Shown one piece after another: positions 1-8,824 of a DNA stretch of 64,000 nt. The stretch is from positions 124,001 to 188,000 of the forward strand of contig NZ_SJXM01000001.1 of NCBI RefSeq assembly GCF_004336805.1. The letters are read 5' to 3'. The notes beneath the pieces are model-generated. The model did not search any database. It was given only the letters and a program-made list of their open reading frames with translations, and was not told the DNA's origin. Both the position numbers and the translations under genes were made by a program. Numbering within the stretch: the first letter of the stretch is position 1; every line of letters begins with the position of its first letter. Origin of the DNA: Aeromicrobium sp. IC_218 (lineage in GTDB: Bacteria > Actinomycetota > Actinomycetes > Propionibacteriales > Nocardioidaceae).

Positions 1-1310
1 CCGGCGGGAGAAGTAGCGCAGCGTCTCGGCGAACTCCTCCTTGCCCGGGATGCGCATGGCGAGCCGGAACTGCCCGCCCAGCTCCTCGGCCGCCTCGAAC
101 AGCTCGACCGTGTGACCGCGCCCGGCCAGCTCGGTGGCGGCGGCCAGTCCGGCCGGCCCGCCGCCGACGACGGCGACCGACTTGGCCCGGCGGGTCGGCA
201 GCAGGACGAGCTCGCGCTCGTGCCCGGCCCGCGGGTTGACCAGGCAGGACGCGCGCTGGTTGCTGAACGTGTGGTCCAGGCAGGCCTGGTTGCAGGCGAT
301 GCAGGTGTTGATCTCGTCCGTGCGTCCCTCGGCGGTCTTGCGGACGAAGTCGGGGTCGGCCAGCAGCGGCCGCGCCATCGAGACCAGGTCGGCCTCGCCG
401 TCGGCCAGGATGCGCTCGGCCACGTCCGGGTCGTTGATGCGGTTGGACGCCACGACGGGCACGCCCACCTCGGCCCGCAGCTTGCCGGTCACCCAGCTGA
501 ACGCCGCCCGAGGCACGGACGTGACGATCGTCGGGACCCGCGCCTCGTGCCAGCCGATGCCGGTGTTGAACACCGAGACGCCGGCCTCCTCCAGCCGGTG
601 CGCGAGCTCGACGGTCTCGTCCCAGCTCTGCGCGTCGTCGACCAGGTCGAGCAGGCTGAGCCGGTACATCACGAACGCGTCGTCGCCGAGCAGCTCGCGG
701 GTGCGGCGGACGACCTCGACCGGGAACCGCATCCGCTTCTCGGCCGTGCCGCCCCACGCGTCGGTGCGGGTGTTGGTGCGCGCGGCCAGGAACTGGTTGA
801 TCAGGTAGCCCTCGGAGCCCATGATCTCGACGCCGTCGTACCCGCCGCGCAGCGCGAGCGCCGCCGCCTTGGCGAACGCGGTGGCCGTGCGGTCGACGTC
901 GCGGCTGCTCATCGTCCGGTTCCTGAACGGCGTGATCGGGCTGCGGACGTCCGACACCGTGTGCTTGAACGGGCTGTACCCGTAGCGCCCGGCGTGCAGC
1001 ACCTGCAGCGCGATCTTGCCGTCGTGCTCGTGGACGGCGTCGGTGACCACCTTGTGCGCGTCCGCGTGCCGCGTCGTCGTCATCTGCGACCCGAACGGCA
1101 GCAGCCAGCCGCGCCACGTGGGCGCGAAGCCGCCGGTGACCGACAGCGCGACGCCGCCCTTGGCCCGCTCGGCGAAGTAGGCGGCCAGGTCGGGCAGGTG
1201 CTTGGCCTTGTCCTCCAGGCCGACGTGCATCGAGCCCATGATCACGCGGTTGCGCAGTGTGGTGGCGCCGATGGTGATCGGGCTGAGCAGGTGCGGGTGG
1301 CTGGTCGTCA
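1..1310 (-). CDS. 2,4-dienoyl-CoA reductase-like FMN/4Fe-4S oxidoreductase (partial, C-terminus outside window)
   Basis: The frame opens at ATG 1310 behind a GAGGAG ribosome site and is still open at base 1, giving about 436 residues. Relatives of the FadH / old-yellow-enzyme plus flavodoxin-like class are about 650-700 residues, so the C-terminus lies outside. Visible in order are an FMN-binding TIM barrel (start LLSPITIGATTLRNR, then a motif GGYDGVEIMGSEGYLINQF), the cluster motif CIACNQAC...C (CxxC-x3-C-x11-C), and the start of an FAD/NAD Rossmann fold (VAVVGGGPAGLAAA). The family reduces unsaturated acyl-CoA or other enones with NADPH. The substrate cannot be read from sequence. It is divergent from a small membrane protein gene only 24 bases away. 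Confidence 0.88.
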
Positions 1311-1334
1311 TGCGTGGCTCCTCATACTGGGGGC

Positions 1335-1592
1335 GTGATCTCGAGGACGTCGGCGTGGTTCCTGGTGCTGGCCGGGCTGTTCAACATGGTCATCTGGCCG
1401 CGCTTCGCCAAGGCGATCGCGGACGACGACCGGGCCTGGGCGGGTGAGCACTGGTCGAGCGACCCGACGGCCTTCTTCTGGGTGCACGCGGTGCTCATCG
1501 TGACCGCGTTCTCGATCGGCGTCGGCGTGCTCGTCGTGGGCGTGCGCGCTCATCGCGCCTCCAGGCGGGCGAGGGTCTCCTTGCACCACTGA
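1335..1592 (+). CDS. small two-helix membrane protein (SCO4848-like)
   Basis: This is an 85-residue protein with two hydrophobic segments (about residues 5-22 and 48-70) and a basic tail. It resembles the small actinobacterial SCO4848-type membrane family, whose function is unknown. I chose GTG 1335 because CATACT lies exactly 6 nt upstream, fitting a leaderless start. An in-frame GTG at 1314 would add 7 residues. Its 3' end overlaps the convergent PadR gene by 43 bases. Confidence 0.65.
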   Translation: MISRTSAWFLVLAGLFNMVIWPRFAKAIADDDRAWAGEHWSSDPTAFFWVHAVLIVTAFSIGVGVLVVGVRAHRASRRARVSLHH

Positions 1593-2086
1593 AGCCCGGC
1601 GGCCTCGGTGAGGATTCCGCCACGCAGCACGAGGTAGGGGCCGAGCGCGGCCTCGTCCAGGGCGTCGGGGTCCGGGAACGTGCGGGCCATGTCCTTCTCG
1701 TAGGCCTCGAGCGTCGCCGCGTGCTCGTCGCGCCGGGCGCGGACGTGCGCGAGCAGGGCGTCCTGGTCGACGTTCGGCAGGCCCCGCAGCGCGACGGCGA
1801 AGCTGCTGCGCAGCACCTCCGGACCGATCGGCTCGGCCGACCAGCGGCGCAGCTCGTCGCGTCCGGCGGCGGTGATGCGGTGCACCTTGCGGTCCGGGCG
1901 GCCGGCCTGGGCGACCTGCTCGACGTCCACCCAGCCCTGCTCCTGCATGCGGGCCAGCACCTTGTAGACCTGCTGGTGCGTGGCCTTCCAGAAGTGCCCG
2001 ATGGACGCGTCGAAGCGCCGTGCGAGGTCGTAGCCGGTGGCCGACCGCTCCGCGAGCGAGACGAGGATCGCGTGCTCCAGGGCCAT
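1550..2086 (-). CDS. PadR family transcriptional regulator
   Basis: A 178-residue protein with an N-terminal winged helix (MALEHAILVSLAERSATGYDLARRF, recognition region THQQVYKVLARMQEQG, then the wing with GRPDRKVHRIT) and a C-terminal helical dimerisation domain, the PadR/Vir-like subclass. Such proteins are usually local repressors released by a phenolic or other small ligand. Two inverted repeats lie immediately upstream (2103-2133) against its own -10 (TAGGTT, 2095-2100), so autorepression is likely. The ltrA-like gene is 54 bases upstream on the same strand, and the operators sit between the two genes. Confidence 0.92.
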   Translation of the reverse strand: MALEHAILVSLAERSATGYDLARRFDASIGHFWKATHQQVYKVLARMQEQGWVDVEQVAQAGRPDRKVHRITAAGRDELRRWSAEPIGPEVLRSSFAVALRGLPNVDQDALLAHVRARRDEHAATLEAYEKDMARTFPDPDALDEAALGPYLVLRGGILTEAAGLQWCKETLARLEAR

Positions 2087-2102
2087 GGCGCGAGAACCTA
2101 CT

Positions 2103-2133
2103 ATGCAACGAGTTGCATGTGCAAGGGGTTGCA
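2103..2133. promoter_or_regulatory. Tandem PadR-type operators
   Basis: ATGCAAC-GA-GTTGCAT (2103-2118) is a perfect 7-2-7 inverted repeat, and TGCAA-N4-TTGCA (2120-2133) is a second one just beyond it. The sequence ATGCAAC..GTTGCAT matches the dyad typically bound by PadR proteins. Both lie within 50 bases upstream of the padR start and next to its -10 element. That makes autoregulation the simplest reading. Confidence 0.7.
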
Positions 2134-2140
2134 GGGGGCC

Positions 2141-3304
2141 TCAGGCGTCGGCGGGCCGGCGGACGAGGACGACCACGACCGCCGCCATCACCACGGCGGT
2201 GACCAGCAGCGGCACCGGCACGAACGCGTCGCCCAGCACCAGCAGCGCGGCGAGCGGCACCGCCACGTTGACCACCCGGTCGCCGGCCGGGCGCAGCGCG
2301 ATCGCCCAGATGCCCAGCACGAACACCGCCACCGGCACGGAGACCGTCCACGCGGCGGCGGCCTGCGACAGCTCGCCGTGCCCGGTCAGCGCGTCGATCT
2401 CCACCTCGACGCCGGCCGAGAAGGCGCCGGCGGCGGCGAAGACCAGGTAGTGCGCGTAGCCGTAGCGCAGGGCACCGCCGCCGTCGATCGTCCGGTGGTG
2501 CGGGGCCCAGAAGTAGGTCCACCACAGGGCCGCGGTCACGACGAAGGCCAGCACGGCCATGGTGACGAGCGGGAGGAGCTCGGCGCTGTCGTCGAGCGCG
2601 CCGATGAACGCGTTGGCCGAGGCGAGCACGCTCTCGCCCAGGACGATGAGCGTGAACAGGCCGTACCGCTCGGCGACGTGGTGCGGGTGCCACGGCGTCG
2701 GGCCGACCCGCTCGGCCAGCACCGGCACGGCGAGCTCGGCCGCGACGAGGACGAGGAAGGACGTCGTGGCCAGCGACTCGGGCAGGGCGAGCCGCAGCAG
2801 CCACAGCACCTGGACGGTGCTGATGCCGACGGCGTACGCCAGCGTCGTGCGCCGCAGGGACGCGTCGCCGTGCGCGGCCCGCAGCCACTGGGCCACCAGC
2901 GCCACGCGCATGACCACGTAGCCGAGCGTCACGACGGTGTAGTCGCGCTCCTCGCCGAAGGTGTCCGCGACGCCGGCGGCCAGCACGAGCACGCCGGCCA
3001 TCTGCACGAGCGTGAGCACGCGGTACAGCCAGTCGTCGGTGTCGAAGGCCGTGGCGAACCAGGTGAAGTTCATCCACGCCCACCAGATGGAGAAGAACAC
3101 CATGAGGTAGCTGACGACCCCGTCCGCGACGTGGCCCTCGGACAGCGCGTGGTGCAGCTGCACCGACGCGACGCTGACCGCCACCACGAAGACGAGGTCG
3201 AAGAACAGCTCCAGCTCGCTCGCGGTGCGGGCCGGCTCGCGCGGGTCGCGTGGGCGCATCGGCACGAGGCGGGAGCGGGCGGGGCGGGACGCGGCCGGGT
3301 TCAC
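2141..3304 (-). CDS. Low temperature requirement protein A (LtrA) family membrane protein
   Basis: A 387-residue polytopic membrane protein with the family hallmark ELFFDLVFV near residue 31 and about ten to twelve hydrophobic helices, for example VVSYLMVFFSIWWAWMNF. LtrA was named from a Listeria cold-growth mutant, and the biochemical function remains unknown. The GTG start at 3304 has TAGAGT (3311-3316) 6 nt upstream, so the message is probably leaderless. It is divergent from the amino-acid transporter operon and lies upstream of padR. Confidence 0.85.
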   Translation of the reverse strand: MNPAASRPARSRLVPMRPRDPREPARTASELELFFDLVFVVAVSVASVQLHHALSEGHVADGVVSYLMVFFSIWWAWMNFTWFATAFDTDDWLYRVLTLVQMAGVLVLAAGVADTFGEERDYTVVTLGYVVMRVALVAQWLRAAHGDASLRRTTLAYAVGISTVQVLWLLRLALPESLATTSFLVLVAAELAVPVLAERVGPTPWHPHHVAERYGLFTLIVLGESVLASANAFIGALDDSAELLPLVTMAVLAFVVTAALWWTYFWAPHHRTIDGGGALRYGYAHYLVFAAAGAFSAGVEVEIDALTGHGELSQAAAAWTVSVPVAVFVLGIWAIALRPAGDRVVNVAVPLAALLVLGDAFVPVPLLVTAVVMAAVVVVLVRRPADA

Positions 3305-3421
3305 GCGGGCACTCTAGGCCGCGCGGGCGGACGTCCGGCGCCGGCGTGACGTCGGTCGCACCCCGCGGCCGAACCCTGGGACGCCGCCCGGGGCCGGGGG
3401 CCCGCCCCTACGATGACGGCC

Positions 3422-4291
3422 ATGACGTCCCTCCCCCGCTCGCTCGGCGGCCTCGTCGCCGCCTCCGCCCTGCTGCTCGCCACGGCGTGCGCCCCCGCCG
3501 ACGAGGAGTCCGACACCGCCTCGTCCGGCGACGCGTCCGCCGCCTGCTCGGTCGACTCGCTGCCCACGGTCGAGAAGGGCACCTTCACGATCGCCACCGA
3601 CGACCCGGCCTACGAGCCGTGGTTCTCCGACAACGACCCGGCCAACGGCAAGGGCTTCGAGAGCGCCGTGGCCTACGCGGTCGCCGACCGTCTCGGGTTC
3701 GGCAAGGACGAGGTCGTCTGGACGAAGGTGCCGTTCAACACCGCCTACCAGCCCGGCGACAAGGCGTTCGACGTCGACGTCAACCAGATCTCGATCACCG
3801 ACGAGCGCAAGCAGGCGGTCGACTTCAGCGCGCCGTACTACGAGGCCGCGCAGGCGATCATCGTGCTCGAGGACTCCGAGTTCGCCGACGCGAAGAGCCT
3901 GGCCGACCTCGCCGACGCCCAGCTCGGCGCGCAGATCGGCACCACGTCGCTCAAGGCGATCGGCCAGATCGAGGGCGCCAAGCAGCCGCGCGTCTACGAC
4001 GACACGACCAAGGCCGCCGAGGCGCTGCGCAACGGCCAGGTCGACGGCATCGTGGCCGACCTGCCCAGCGCGTTCTACCTGACCGCCGCCGAGATCGACG
4101 GGTCGGTCATCGCCGGCCAGTTCCAGGTCGAGGGCGACGCCACGGAGGCCTTCGGCCTGCTGCTGGAGAAGGGCAGCAAGCTCACCTCGTGCGTCGACGA
4201 CGCCGTCGAGAGCCTGCGCGAGGACGGCACGCTGGCCGACCTCGAGCAGACCTGGCTGGCCGAGTCGGCGAACGCGCCCGTCCTGAAGTGA
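3422..4291 (+). CDS. Polar amino-acid ABC transporter substrate-binding lipoprotein
   Basis: About 289 residues. The signal peptide ends in the lipobox LLATAC, so the mature protein should be a membrane-anchored lipoprotein. The body is a family 3 solute-binding protein: GTFTIATDDPAYEPWFSDN at the first strand, GFESAVAYAVADRLG, QISITDERKQAVDFSAPY, and IGTTSLKAIGQIEG. It should deliver an amino acid to the permease and ATPase encoded next, with which it overlaps by 4 bases. I chose ATG 3422 because TACGAT (3409-3414) stands 7 nt before it, indicating a leaderless message. An ATG at 3413 is the alternative. Confidence 0.93.
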   Translation: MTSLPRSLGGLVAASALLLATACAPADEESDTASSGDASAACSVDSLPTVEKGTFTIATDDPAYEPWFSDNDPANGKGFESAVAYAVADRLGFGKDEVVWTKVPFNTAYQPGDKAFDVDVNQISITDERKQAVDFSAPYYEAAQAIIVLEDSEFADAKSLADLADAQLGAQIGTTSLKAIGQIEGAKQPRVYDDTTKAAEALRNGQVDGIVADLPSAFYLTAAEIDGSVIAGQFQVEGDATEAFGLLLEKGSKLTSCVDDAVESLREDGTLADLEQTWLAESANAPVLK

Positions 4292-5136
4292 CGTCCGCCC
4301 CGCACGTCCCGAGCGCCCGGCAGGCCGAGCGCGACGCCTTCCGCCGGCGTCGCACCCGGCGCCGGGTGCTCGCGGGCGTGCTCTCGACGGTGGTGGTCCT
4401 CGGGGGACTGACCGCCGCCGTCGTGACCTCACCCGGCTGGGACCGGGTGCGGGCGACCTACTTCGACGCCGGCCACGCCCGCGAGAGCTTCCCGCTCGTC
4501 CGCGACGCGTTCTGGCTGAACATCCGGATGTTCCTGCTGGTCGAGGTGCTCGTGCTCGTCGTCGCGGTGCTGGTGGCCGTCGTGCGGGTCGTGCCGGCGC
4601 CGTTCATGACGCCGTTCAAGATCCTGGCGACGATCTACACCGACCTGTTCCGCAGCGTCCCGACCATCCTGGTCGTGCTGCTGGTCGGCTTCGGCTTCCC
4701 GGCGCTCGGCCTGGCCGGCATGCCCACCAGCCTGTTCTGGCTGGGCGCCATCGCGCTCACGCTCAGCTACGGCGCGTACGTCGCCGAGGTGGTGCGCGCC
4801 GGCATCCTGTCCGTCCACCCCACGCAGTGGGCGAGCGGACGTGCGCTGGGGATGTCGTACGGCGCGACCCTGCGTCACGTCGTGCTGCCCCAGGCGCTGC
4901 GTCGCGTGACGCCGCCGCTGGTCAACGACTTCGTGTCGCTGCAGAAGGACACCGCGCTGCTGTCGACGATCGGCCTGGTCGAGGGCCTGCGCGCGGCGAG
5001 CGTCTACCAGGCCGAGACCTTCAACTTCACGTCCCTGTGCGTGGCCGCGCTGTTCTTCGTCGTCACCACGGTGTTCGTCACGCGGATCACCGACTGGTTC
5101 ATGATCCGCCAGATGCGCCGGGAGGCGGGTGCCTGA
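4288..5136 (+). CDS. Amino-acid ABC transporter permease (HisM/GlnP type)
   Basis: 282 residues from GTG 4288, overlapping the stop of the binding-protein gene as GTGA. After a basic N-terminus there are five to six transmembrane helices with the His/Glu/Gln-type permease motif RSVPTILVVLL and the EAA loop SGRALGMSYGATLRHVVLPQALRRVTPPL. The EAA loop contacts the ATPase. One polypeptide probably forms the homodimeric channel, because no second permease gene is present. Confidence 0.94.
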   Translation: MTSAPHVPSARQAERDAFRRRRTRRRVLAGVLSTVVVLGGLTAAVVTSPGWDRVRATYFDAGHARESFPLVRDAFWLNIRMFLLVEVLVLVVAVLVAVVRVVPAPFMTPFKILATIYTDLFRSVPTILVVLLVGFGFPALGLAGMPTSLFWLGAIALTLSYGAYVAEVVRAGILSVHPTQWASGRALGMSYGATLRHVVLPQALRRVTPPLVNDFVSLQKDTALLSTIGLVEGLRAASVYQAETFNFTSLCVAALFFVVTTVFVTRITDWFMIRQMRREAGA

Positions 5137-5870
5137 TGCTGCACGTGAAGGGACTGCGCAAGACGTTCGGCGACAAGGTGGTGCTGGACGACGTCGACCT
5201 CGACGTCGCGGCCGGCGAGGTGGTCTGCCTCATCGGCGCGTCCGGCTCGGGCAAGTCGACCCTGCTGCGCTGCCTGGACCTGCTCGAGCAGGCCGACGAC
5301 GGCGACGTCTGGCTCGGCGACACCGAGCTGACCGACCCGGCGCTCGACGTGGACGCCGCCCGGCGGCGCATCGGCGTGGTCTTCCAGGCCTACAACCTGT
5401 TCCCGCACCTGTCGGTGCTGCGCAACGTGACGCTCGGGCAGCGCAAGGTGCTCGGCCGCGGTCGGCGCGAGAGCGAGGCACGGGCGCTGGAGCTGCTCGA
5501 CCGCGTCGGTCTGGCCGACCGCGCCTCGGCCCACCCGGACGCGCTGTCCGGCGGCCAGCAGCAGCGGGTGGCGCTCGTCCGCGCCGTCGCGATGGACCCC
5601 GAGCTGCTGCTGCTCGACGAGGTGACCAGCGCGCTCGACCCGATGCTGGTCGCCGAGGTGCTGCAGGTCGTGCGCGACCTGGCGGCGTCCGGCCAGACGA
5701 TCGTCATGGCGACCCACGAGATGGACTTCTGCCGCGAGGTCGCCGACCGCGTCGTGTTCCTGGCCGACGGCCGCATCGTGGAGCAGGGTCCGCCCGAGCA
5801 GATGTTCACCGCCCCGGCGGACGAGCGCACCCGCGCCTTCCTGGCCCGTCACCTGCCGGCCGCCGGCTGA
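5136..5870 (+). CDS. Amino-acid ABC transporter ATP-binding protein (GlnQ type)
   Basis: 244 residues, with the ATG sharing a base with the preceding TGA. Walker A is GASGSGKST (about 33-41), then the Q-loop VVFQAYNLFPHL, the signature LSGGQQQR, Walker B LLLLDEV followed by TSALDP, and the H-loop MATHEMDF. The proline usual after DE is valine here, a variation I have seen in related importers. This is the last gene of the three-gene importer. A dispersed repeat follows it. Confidence 0.95.
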   Translation: MLHVKGLRKTFGDKVVLDDVDLDVAAGEVVCLIGASGSGKSTLLRCLDLLEQADDGDVWLGDTELTDPALDVDAARRRIGVVFQAYNLFPHLSVLRNVTLGQRKVLGRGRRESEARALELLDRVGLADRASAHPDALSGGQQQRVALVRAVAMDPELLLLDEVTSALDPMLVAEVLQVVRDLAASGQTIVMATHEMDFCREVADRVVFLADGRIVEQGPPEQMFTAPADERTRAFLARHLPAAG

Positions 5871-5900
5871 GCCCACCCCGCCGAGCGAGTCCGTCGAAGC

Positions 5901-5949
5901 CTCCCTTCGACGGGCTCAGGGAGCGGGAGGGCGGCTCAGGGAGCGGGGG
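5901..5949. repeat. Dispersed TTCGACRRGCTCAGG intergenic repeat, copy 1
   Basis: The core CTTCGACGGGCTCAGGGAGCG starts at 5904 and a shortened GGCTCAGGGAGCGG follows at 5933. It lies between the ends of the convergent ABC ATPase and monooxygenase genes. The same core recurs at 19208-19273, 28171-28222 and 57106-57212. Confidence 0.7.
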
Positions 5950-6997
5950 AGGGGGCCGGCGCCTCGCGCAGGGCGCGGCGGACGCCCAGGGCCGCGGCCC
6001 GCCCGGCCCGGTTCGCACCGATCGTGGACGCCGACGGGCCGTACCCCACGAGCTGCACCCGCGGGTCGGCGACGGCCGTCGTGCCGTCCAGCCGGATGCC
6101 GCCGTGCTCGCTGCGCAGCCGCAGCGGCGCCAGGTGCGCGACCGCCGGCCGGAAGCCGGTGGCCCAGACGATCGCGCCGACCGGCTCGAACGTGCCGTCG
6201 GCCCAGCGCACCCCGTCGGGCTCGACCCGCTCGAACGGGTCGCGTCGGTCCGCGTACGCCCCGAGCCGCTCGGCCTCGCGCTCCTGCTCGCGCAGCATCA
6301 AGCCGGTCACGCTCACGACGCTCTGCGGCGGCAGGCCCTCCCGCACACGCGCCTCGACGAGCGCGACCGCGTCGTGACCGGCCTCCGGCGTGAACTCGGA
6401 CGTGCGCCAGACCGGCTTGCGCCGGGTGACCCACAGGGTGTCGGTGACCGGGGCCAGCTCGCCCAGGTGCTGCACCGCGGAGGCGCCGCCGCCGACCACG
6501 AGCGTCCGCACGCCGCGGAAGTGCTCGCCGCCGGGGAACCGCGCGGTGTGCACCTGCTCGCCGACGAAGGTCTCCATGCCCGGGTAGTGCGGCCAGAACG
6601 GGTGGGTCCAGGTGCCGGTGGCGTTCACCAGCGTCCGCGTGCGCCACGACCGGTCGCCGGCGCGGACGACGAGCAGGTCGCCCTCGCGCTCGACGCGCTG
6701 CACCCGCACCGGCCGGACGACCGGCAGGTCGAAGCGCCGCTCGTAGCCGGCGAAGTACGCGGGCACGGCCAGGTTGGCCCGGTCGGTGGCGGACCCGCCC
6801 GCACGCTCCAGGCCGGGGAGGTCGGCGACGCCGTGCACGTCGTGCATCGTGAGCGAGTCCCAGCGGTGCTGCCAGGCGCCGCCGGGGGCGGTGTCGGCGT
6901 CGAGCACGACGTGCTCCAGGCCCAGCCGGCGCAGGTGGAAGGACGCCGACAGCCCGGCCTGACCGGCACCGATCACCACGCTGTCGAGGACGTCCAC
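5936..6997 (-). CDS. Flavin-containing monooxygenase-like NAD(P)/FAD oxidoreductase
   Basis: About 353 residues from GTG 6997. The protein opens with an FAD fingerprint (SVVIGAGQAGLSASFHLRR) and has a second nucleotide-binding fingerprint (TLVVGGGASAVQHLGEL) in the middle. Near the C-terminus are the ATG motif IVWATGFRP and a final LVGYGPSASTIGANRAG. This two-dinucleotide layout belongs to the CzcO/YdjA-like monooxygenases. The substrate is unknown. The frame stays open to 7048, but GTG 6997 sits just before the fold and behind AGAGGAC. It is divergent from the aldo/keto reductase and convergent with the ABC operon. Confidence 0.82.
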   Translation of the reverse strand: MDVLDSVVIGAGQAGLSASFHLRRLGLEHVVLDADTAPGGAWQHRWDSLTMHDVHGVADLPGLERAGGSATDRANLAVPAYFAGYERRFDLPVVRPVRVQRVEREGDLLVVRAGDRSWRTRTLVNATGTWTHPFWPHYPGMETFVGEQVHTARFPGGEHFRGVRTLVVGGGASAVQHLGELAPVTDTLWVTRRKPVWRTSEFTPEAGHDAVALVEARVREGLPPQSVVSVTGLMLREQEREAERLGAYADRRDPFERVEPDGVRWADGTFEPVGAIVWATGFRPAVAHLAPLRLRSEHGGIRLDGTTAVADPRVQLVGYGPSASTIGANRAGRAAALGVRRALREAPAPSPAP

Positions 6998-7071
6998 GTC
7001 CTCTGCAACGCCCCGGCGGGCGGAATGATGCCCGACAACTGGTTGCACGCGCGGGTATTTGCGAGCGGTTC

Positions 7072-7083
7072 TATGGTGGGGTC
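7072..7083 (+). promoter_or_regulatory. Leaderless promoter -10 of the aldo/keto reductase gene
   Basis: TATGGT (7072-7077) is followed by 6 nt and then ATG 7084, so transcription should begin at the start codon. Confidence 0.5.
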
Positions 7084-7917
7084 ATGACCGTTCCCACCAT
7101 CACCCTGAACAACGGCGTCGAGATCCCCCAGCTGGGCTTCGGCGTGTACCAGGTCGACCCGGCCGAGACGAAGGACGCGGTGCTCACCGCCTTCGAGGTC
7201 GGCTACCGGCACGTCGACACGGCGCAGATGTACGGCAACGAGGCCGGCGTCGGCGAGGCCCTGGCCGCCTCCGGCCTGGCCCGCGAGGACGTCTTCATCA
7301 CCAGCAAGCTGAACAACGGCCACCACGCCCGCGAGGACGCGCTGCGCTCGTTCGACGAGACCCTCGAGAAGCTCGGCGGCGAGTACGTCGACCTGTTCCT
7401 CGTGCACTGGCCGCTGCCGGGCATCGACATCGACTACGTCGACACCTGGAAGACCATGGAGGAGATCGCCGCGTCGGGCAAGGTCCGCGCCATCGGCGTC
7501 TCGAACTTCCAGCCCGCCCACCTGGACCGCCTGCTCGAGGCCACCGACACGGTGCCGGCCGTCAACCAGGTCGAGGTGCACCCGTACCTGACCAACGAGG
7601 CCGTGCGCTCCTACTCCGCCGACAAGGGCATCGCGATCGAGGCCTGGTCGCCGATCGCCCAGGGCCAGGTGCTGGACGACCCGACGATCACCGAGATCGC
7701 CCGCAAGGTCGGCCGCACGCCGGCCCAGGTGACCCTGCGCTGGGCCATCCAGCGCGGCGACATCGTCTTCCCGAAGTCGGTGACCCGCTCGCGCGTGGAG
7801 GAGAACTTCGCGCTGTTCGACTTCGAGCTGGACCAGGCCGACGTCGACGCGATCGCCGCGCTCGACAAGGGCCACCGCACCGGCCCGGACCCGGACACCT
7901 TCAACTGGATCCCGTGA
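7084..7917 (+). CDS. Aldo/keto reductase (AKR5, 2,5-diketo-gluconate reductase type)
   Basis: 277 residues, the usual length. The catalytic tetrad is visible: Asp in YRHVDTAQMYGNE (also giving the Tyr), Lys in ITSKLNNG, and His in LFLVHWPLPG. The NADPH-binding C-terminal part contains IVFPKSVTRSRVEEN. The family reduces aldehydes and ketones with NADPH in the cytoplasm. The physiological substrate is not evident. It stands alone, divergent from the flavin monooxygenase. Confidence 0.93.
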   Translation: MTVPTITLNNGVEIPQLGFGVYQVDPAETKDAVLTAFEVGYRHVDTAQMYGNEAGVGEALAASGLAREDVFITSKLNNGHHAREDALRSFDETLEKLGGEYVDLFLVHWPLPGIDIDYVDTWKTMEEIAASGKVRAIGVSNFQPAHLDRLLEATDTVPAVNQVEVHPYLTNEAVRSYSADKGIAIEAWSPIAQGQVLDDPTITEIARKVGRTPAQVTLRWAIQRGDIVFPKSVTRSRVEENFALFDFELDQADVDAIAALDKGHRTGPDPDTFNWIP

Positions 7918-7936
7918 GCCCGGCGCCCGGGCCGCG

Positions 7937-8743
7937 CTAGGCCCGGGTGGTGGTCTCCTCGACGAGCCGGACGATCGTGTCCGGCTCGTCGATCATCGGC
8001 ACGTGCCCGGCGCCGAGCAGGTCGACGTGGACCGCGTCGGCCAGCTGGCGTCGGGCCCGGCTGCTCTGCCCGTGGCGCAGGATGCGGTCGCGGGTGCCCC
8101 ACGCCACCGTCACCGGCACGTCGACGGTGCCGTGGAAGTTGTACGTCGCGCCGGAGCGGGCGATCGGCCAGAACGCCGAGCCGTTCTTCAGCGCGAGCGA
8201 GTCGCCGTACATGCCCTCGGCGTCGAGCCGCTCGGTGTGCGTGAACAGCGCCAGCCCGGCGAGCCGGCGGCCCAGGCGGGTCGCGGTGACGCGGCGCAGC
8301 ACGCCGGCCGGCGCTGCCGCGGTGCCCTTGAGCACGGCGAGGACGCCGAGCGCCTGCAGCCGGTCGCCCAGGTGGCGGAAGAAGCCGGCCGGGCTCAGGG
8401 CCACCACCGACGCCGCGTGGCCGCGCTGCGCGAGCTCGAGCGCCATCGCGCCGCCCAGCGAGTTGCCCACGACGTGCGGGCGCGAGACCCCGAGCCGGTC
8501 GAGCTCGGCGACCACGGCGCGGCAGGCCGCCTCCATGTCGATGCGCGACCCGCGCGGGAACGGGTCGGACTCGCCGAACCCGGGCAGGTCGGCGGCGATG
8601 ACGTCGTAGCTCTCGGCGAGGCGCGCGAGCACCGGGTCCCAGGCCTGCCGCCGGTGGCCGATGCCGTGGAGCAGGAGCAGCGGCTCGCCGGCGCCCTTGC
8701 GGGTGATCGCCAGGCGCTGGGTCGGGGTCGGGGTCGTGGACAT
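7937..8743 (-). CDS. Alpha/beta hydrolase
   Basis: 268 residues. ATG 8743 was chosen because GGAGGAGCCCG precedes it. The oxyanion strand LLLLHGIGHRRQAWDPVL, the nucleophile elbow VGNSLGG (Ser), the acid strand VTVAWGTRDRILR and the late histidine in GAGHVPMIDEPD complete a Ser-Asp-His triad. The cap region follows the elbow. It is a cytoplasmic esterase or hydrolase of unknown substrate, lying downstream of the SpoIIE phosphatase on the same strand with an 81-base gap. Confidence 0.9.
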   Translation of the reverse strand: MSTTPTPTQRLAITRKGAGEPLLLLHGIGHRRQAWDPVLARLAESYDVIAADLPGFGESDPFPRGSRIDMEAACRAVVAELDRLGVSRPHVVGNSLGGAMALELAQRGHAASVVALSPAGFFRHLGDRLQALGVLAVLKGTAAAPAGVLRRVTATRLGRRLAGLALFTHTERLDAEGMYGDSLALKNGSAFWPIARSGATYNFHGTVDVPVTVAWGTRDRILRHGQSSRARRQLADAVHVDLLGAGHVPMIDEPDTIVRLVEETTTRA

Positions 8744-8824
8744 CGGGCTCCTCCGGTCGGTACGTGACACGCAGGATGTCACATGACGCGACCGGGCGAC
8801 AGGTCCGGCGACCTCAAGCCGCCG

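Noticed and set aside
112..1338. Long plus-strand open frames over the first 1.3 kb
   Set aside because: Their composition is typical of antisense frames at 73% G+C; the minus strand carries a complete flavoenzyme pattern with a Fe-S motif.
1308..3083. 591-residue minus-strand frame across padR and ltrA
   Set aside because: It is Arg/Ala/Gly/Pro low-complexity sequence overlapping two recognisable genes on the same strand in other frames.
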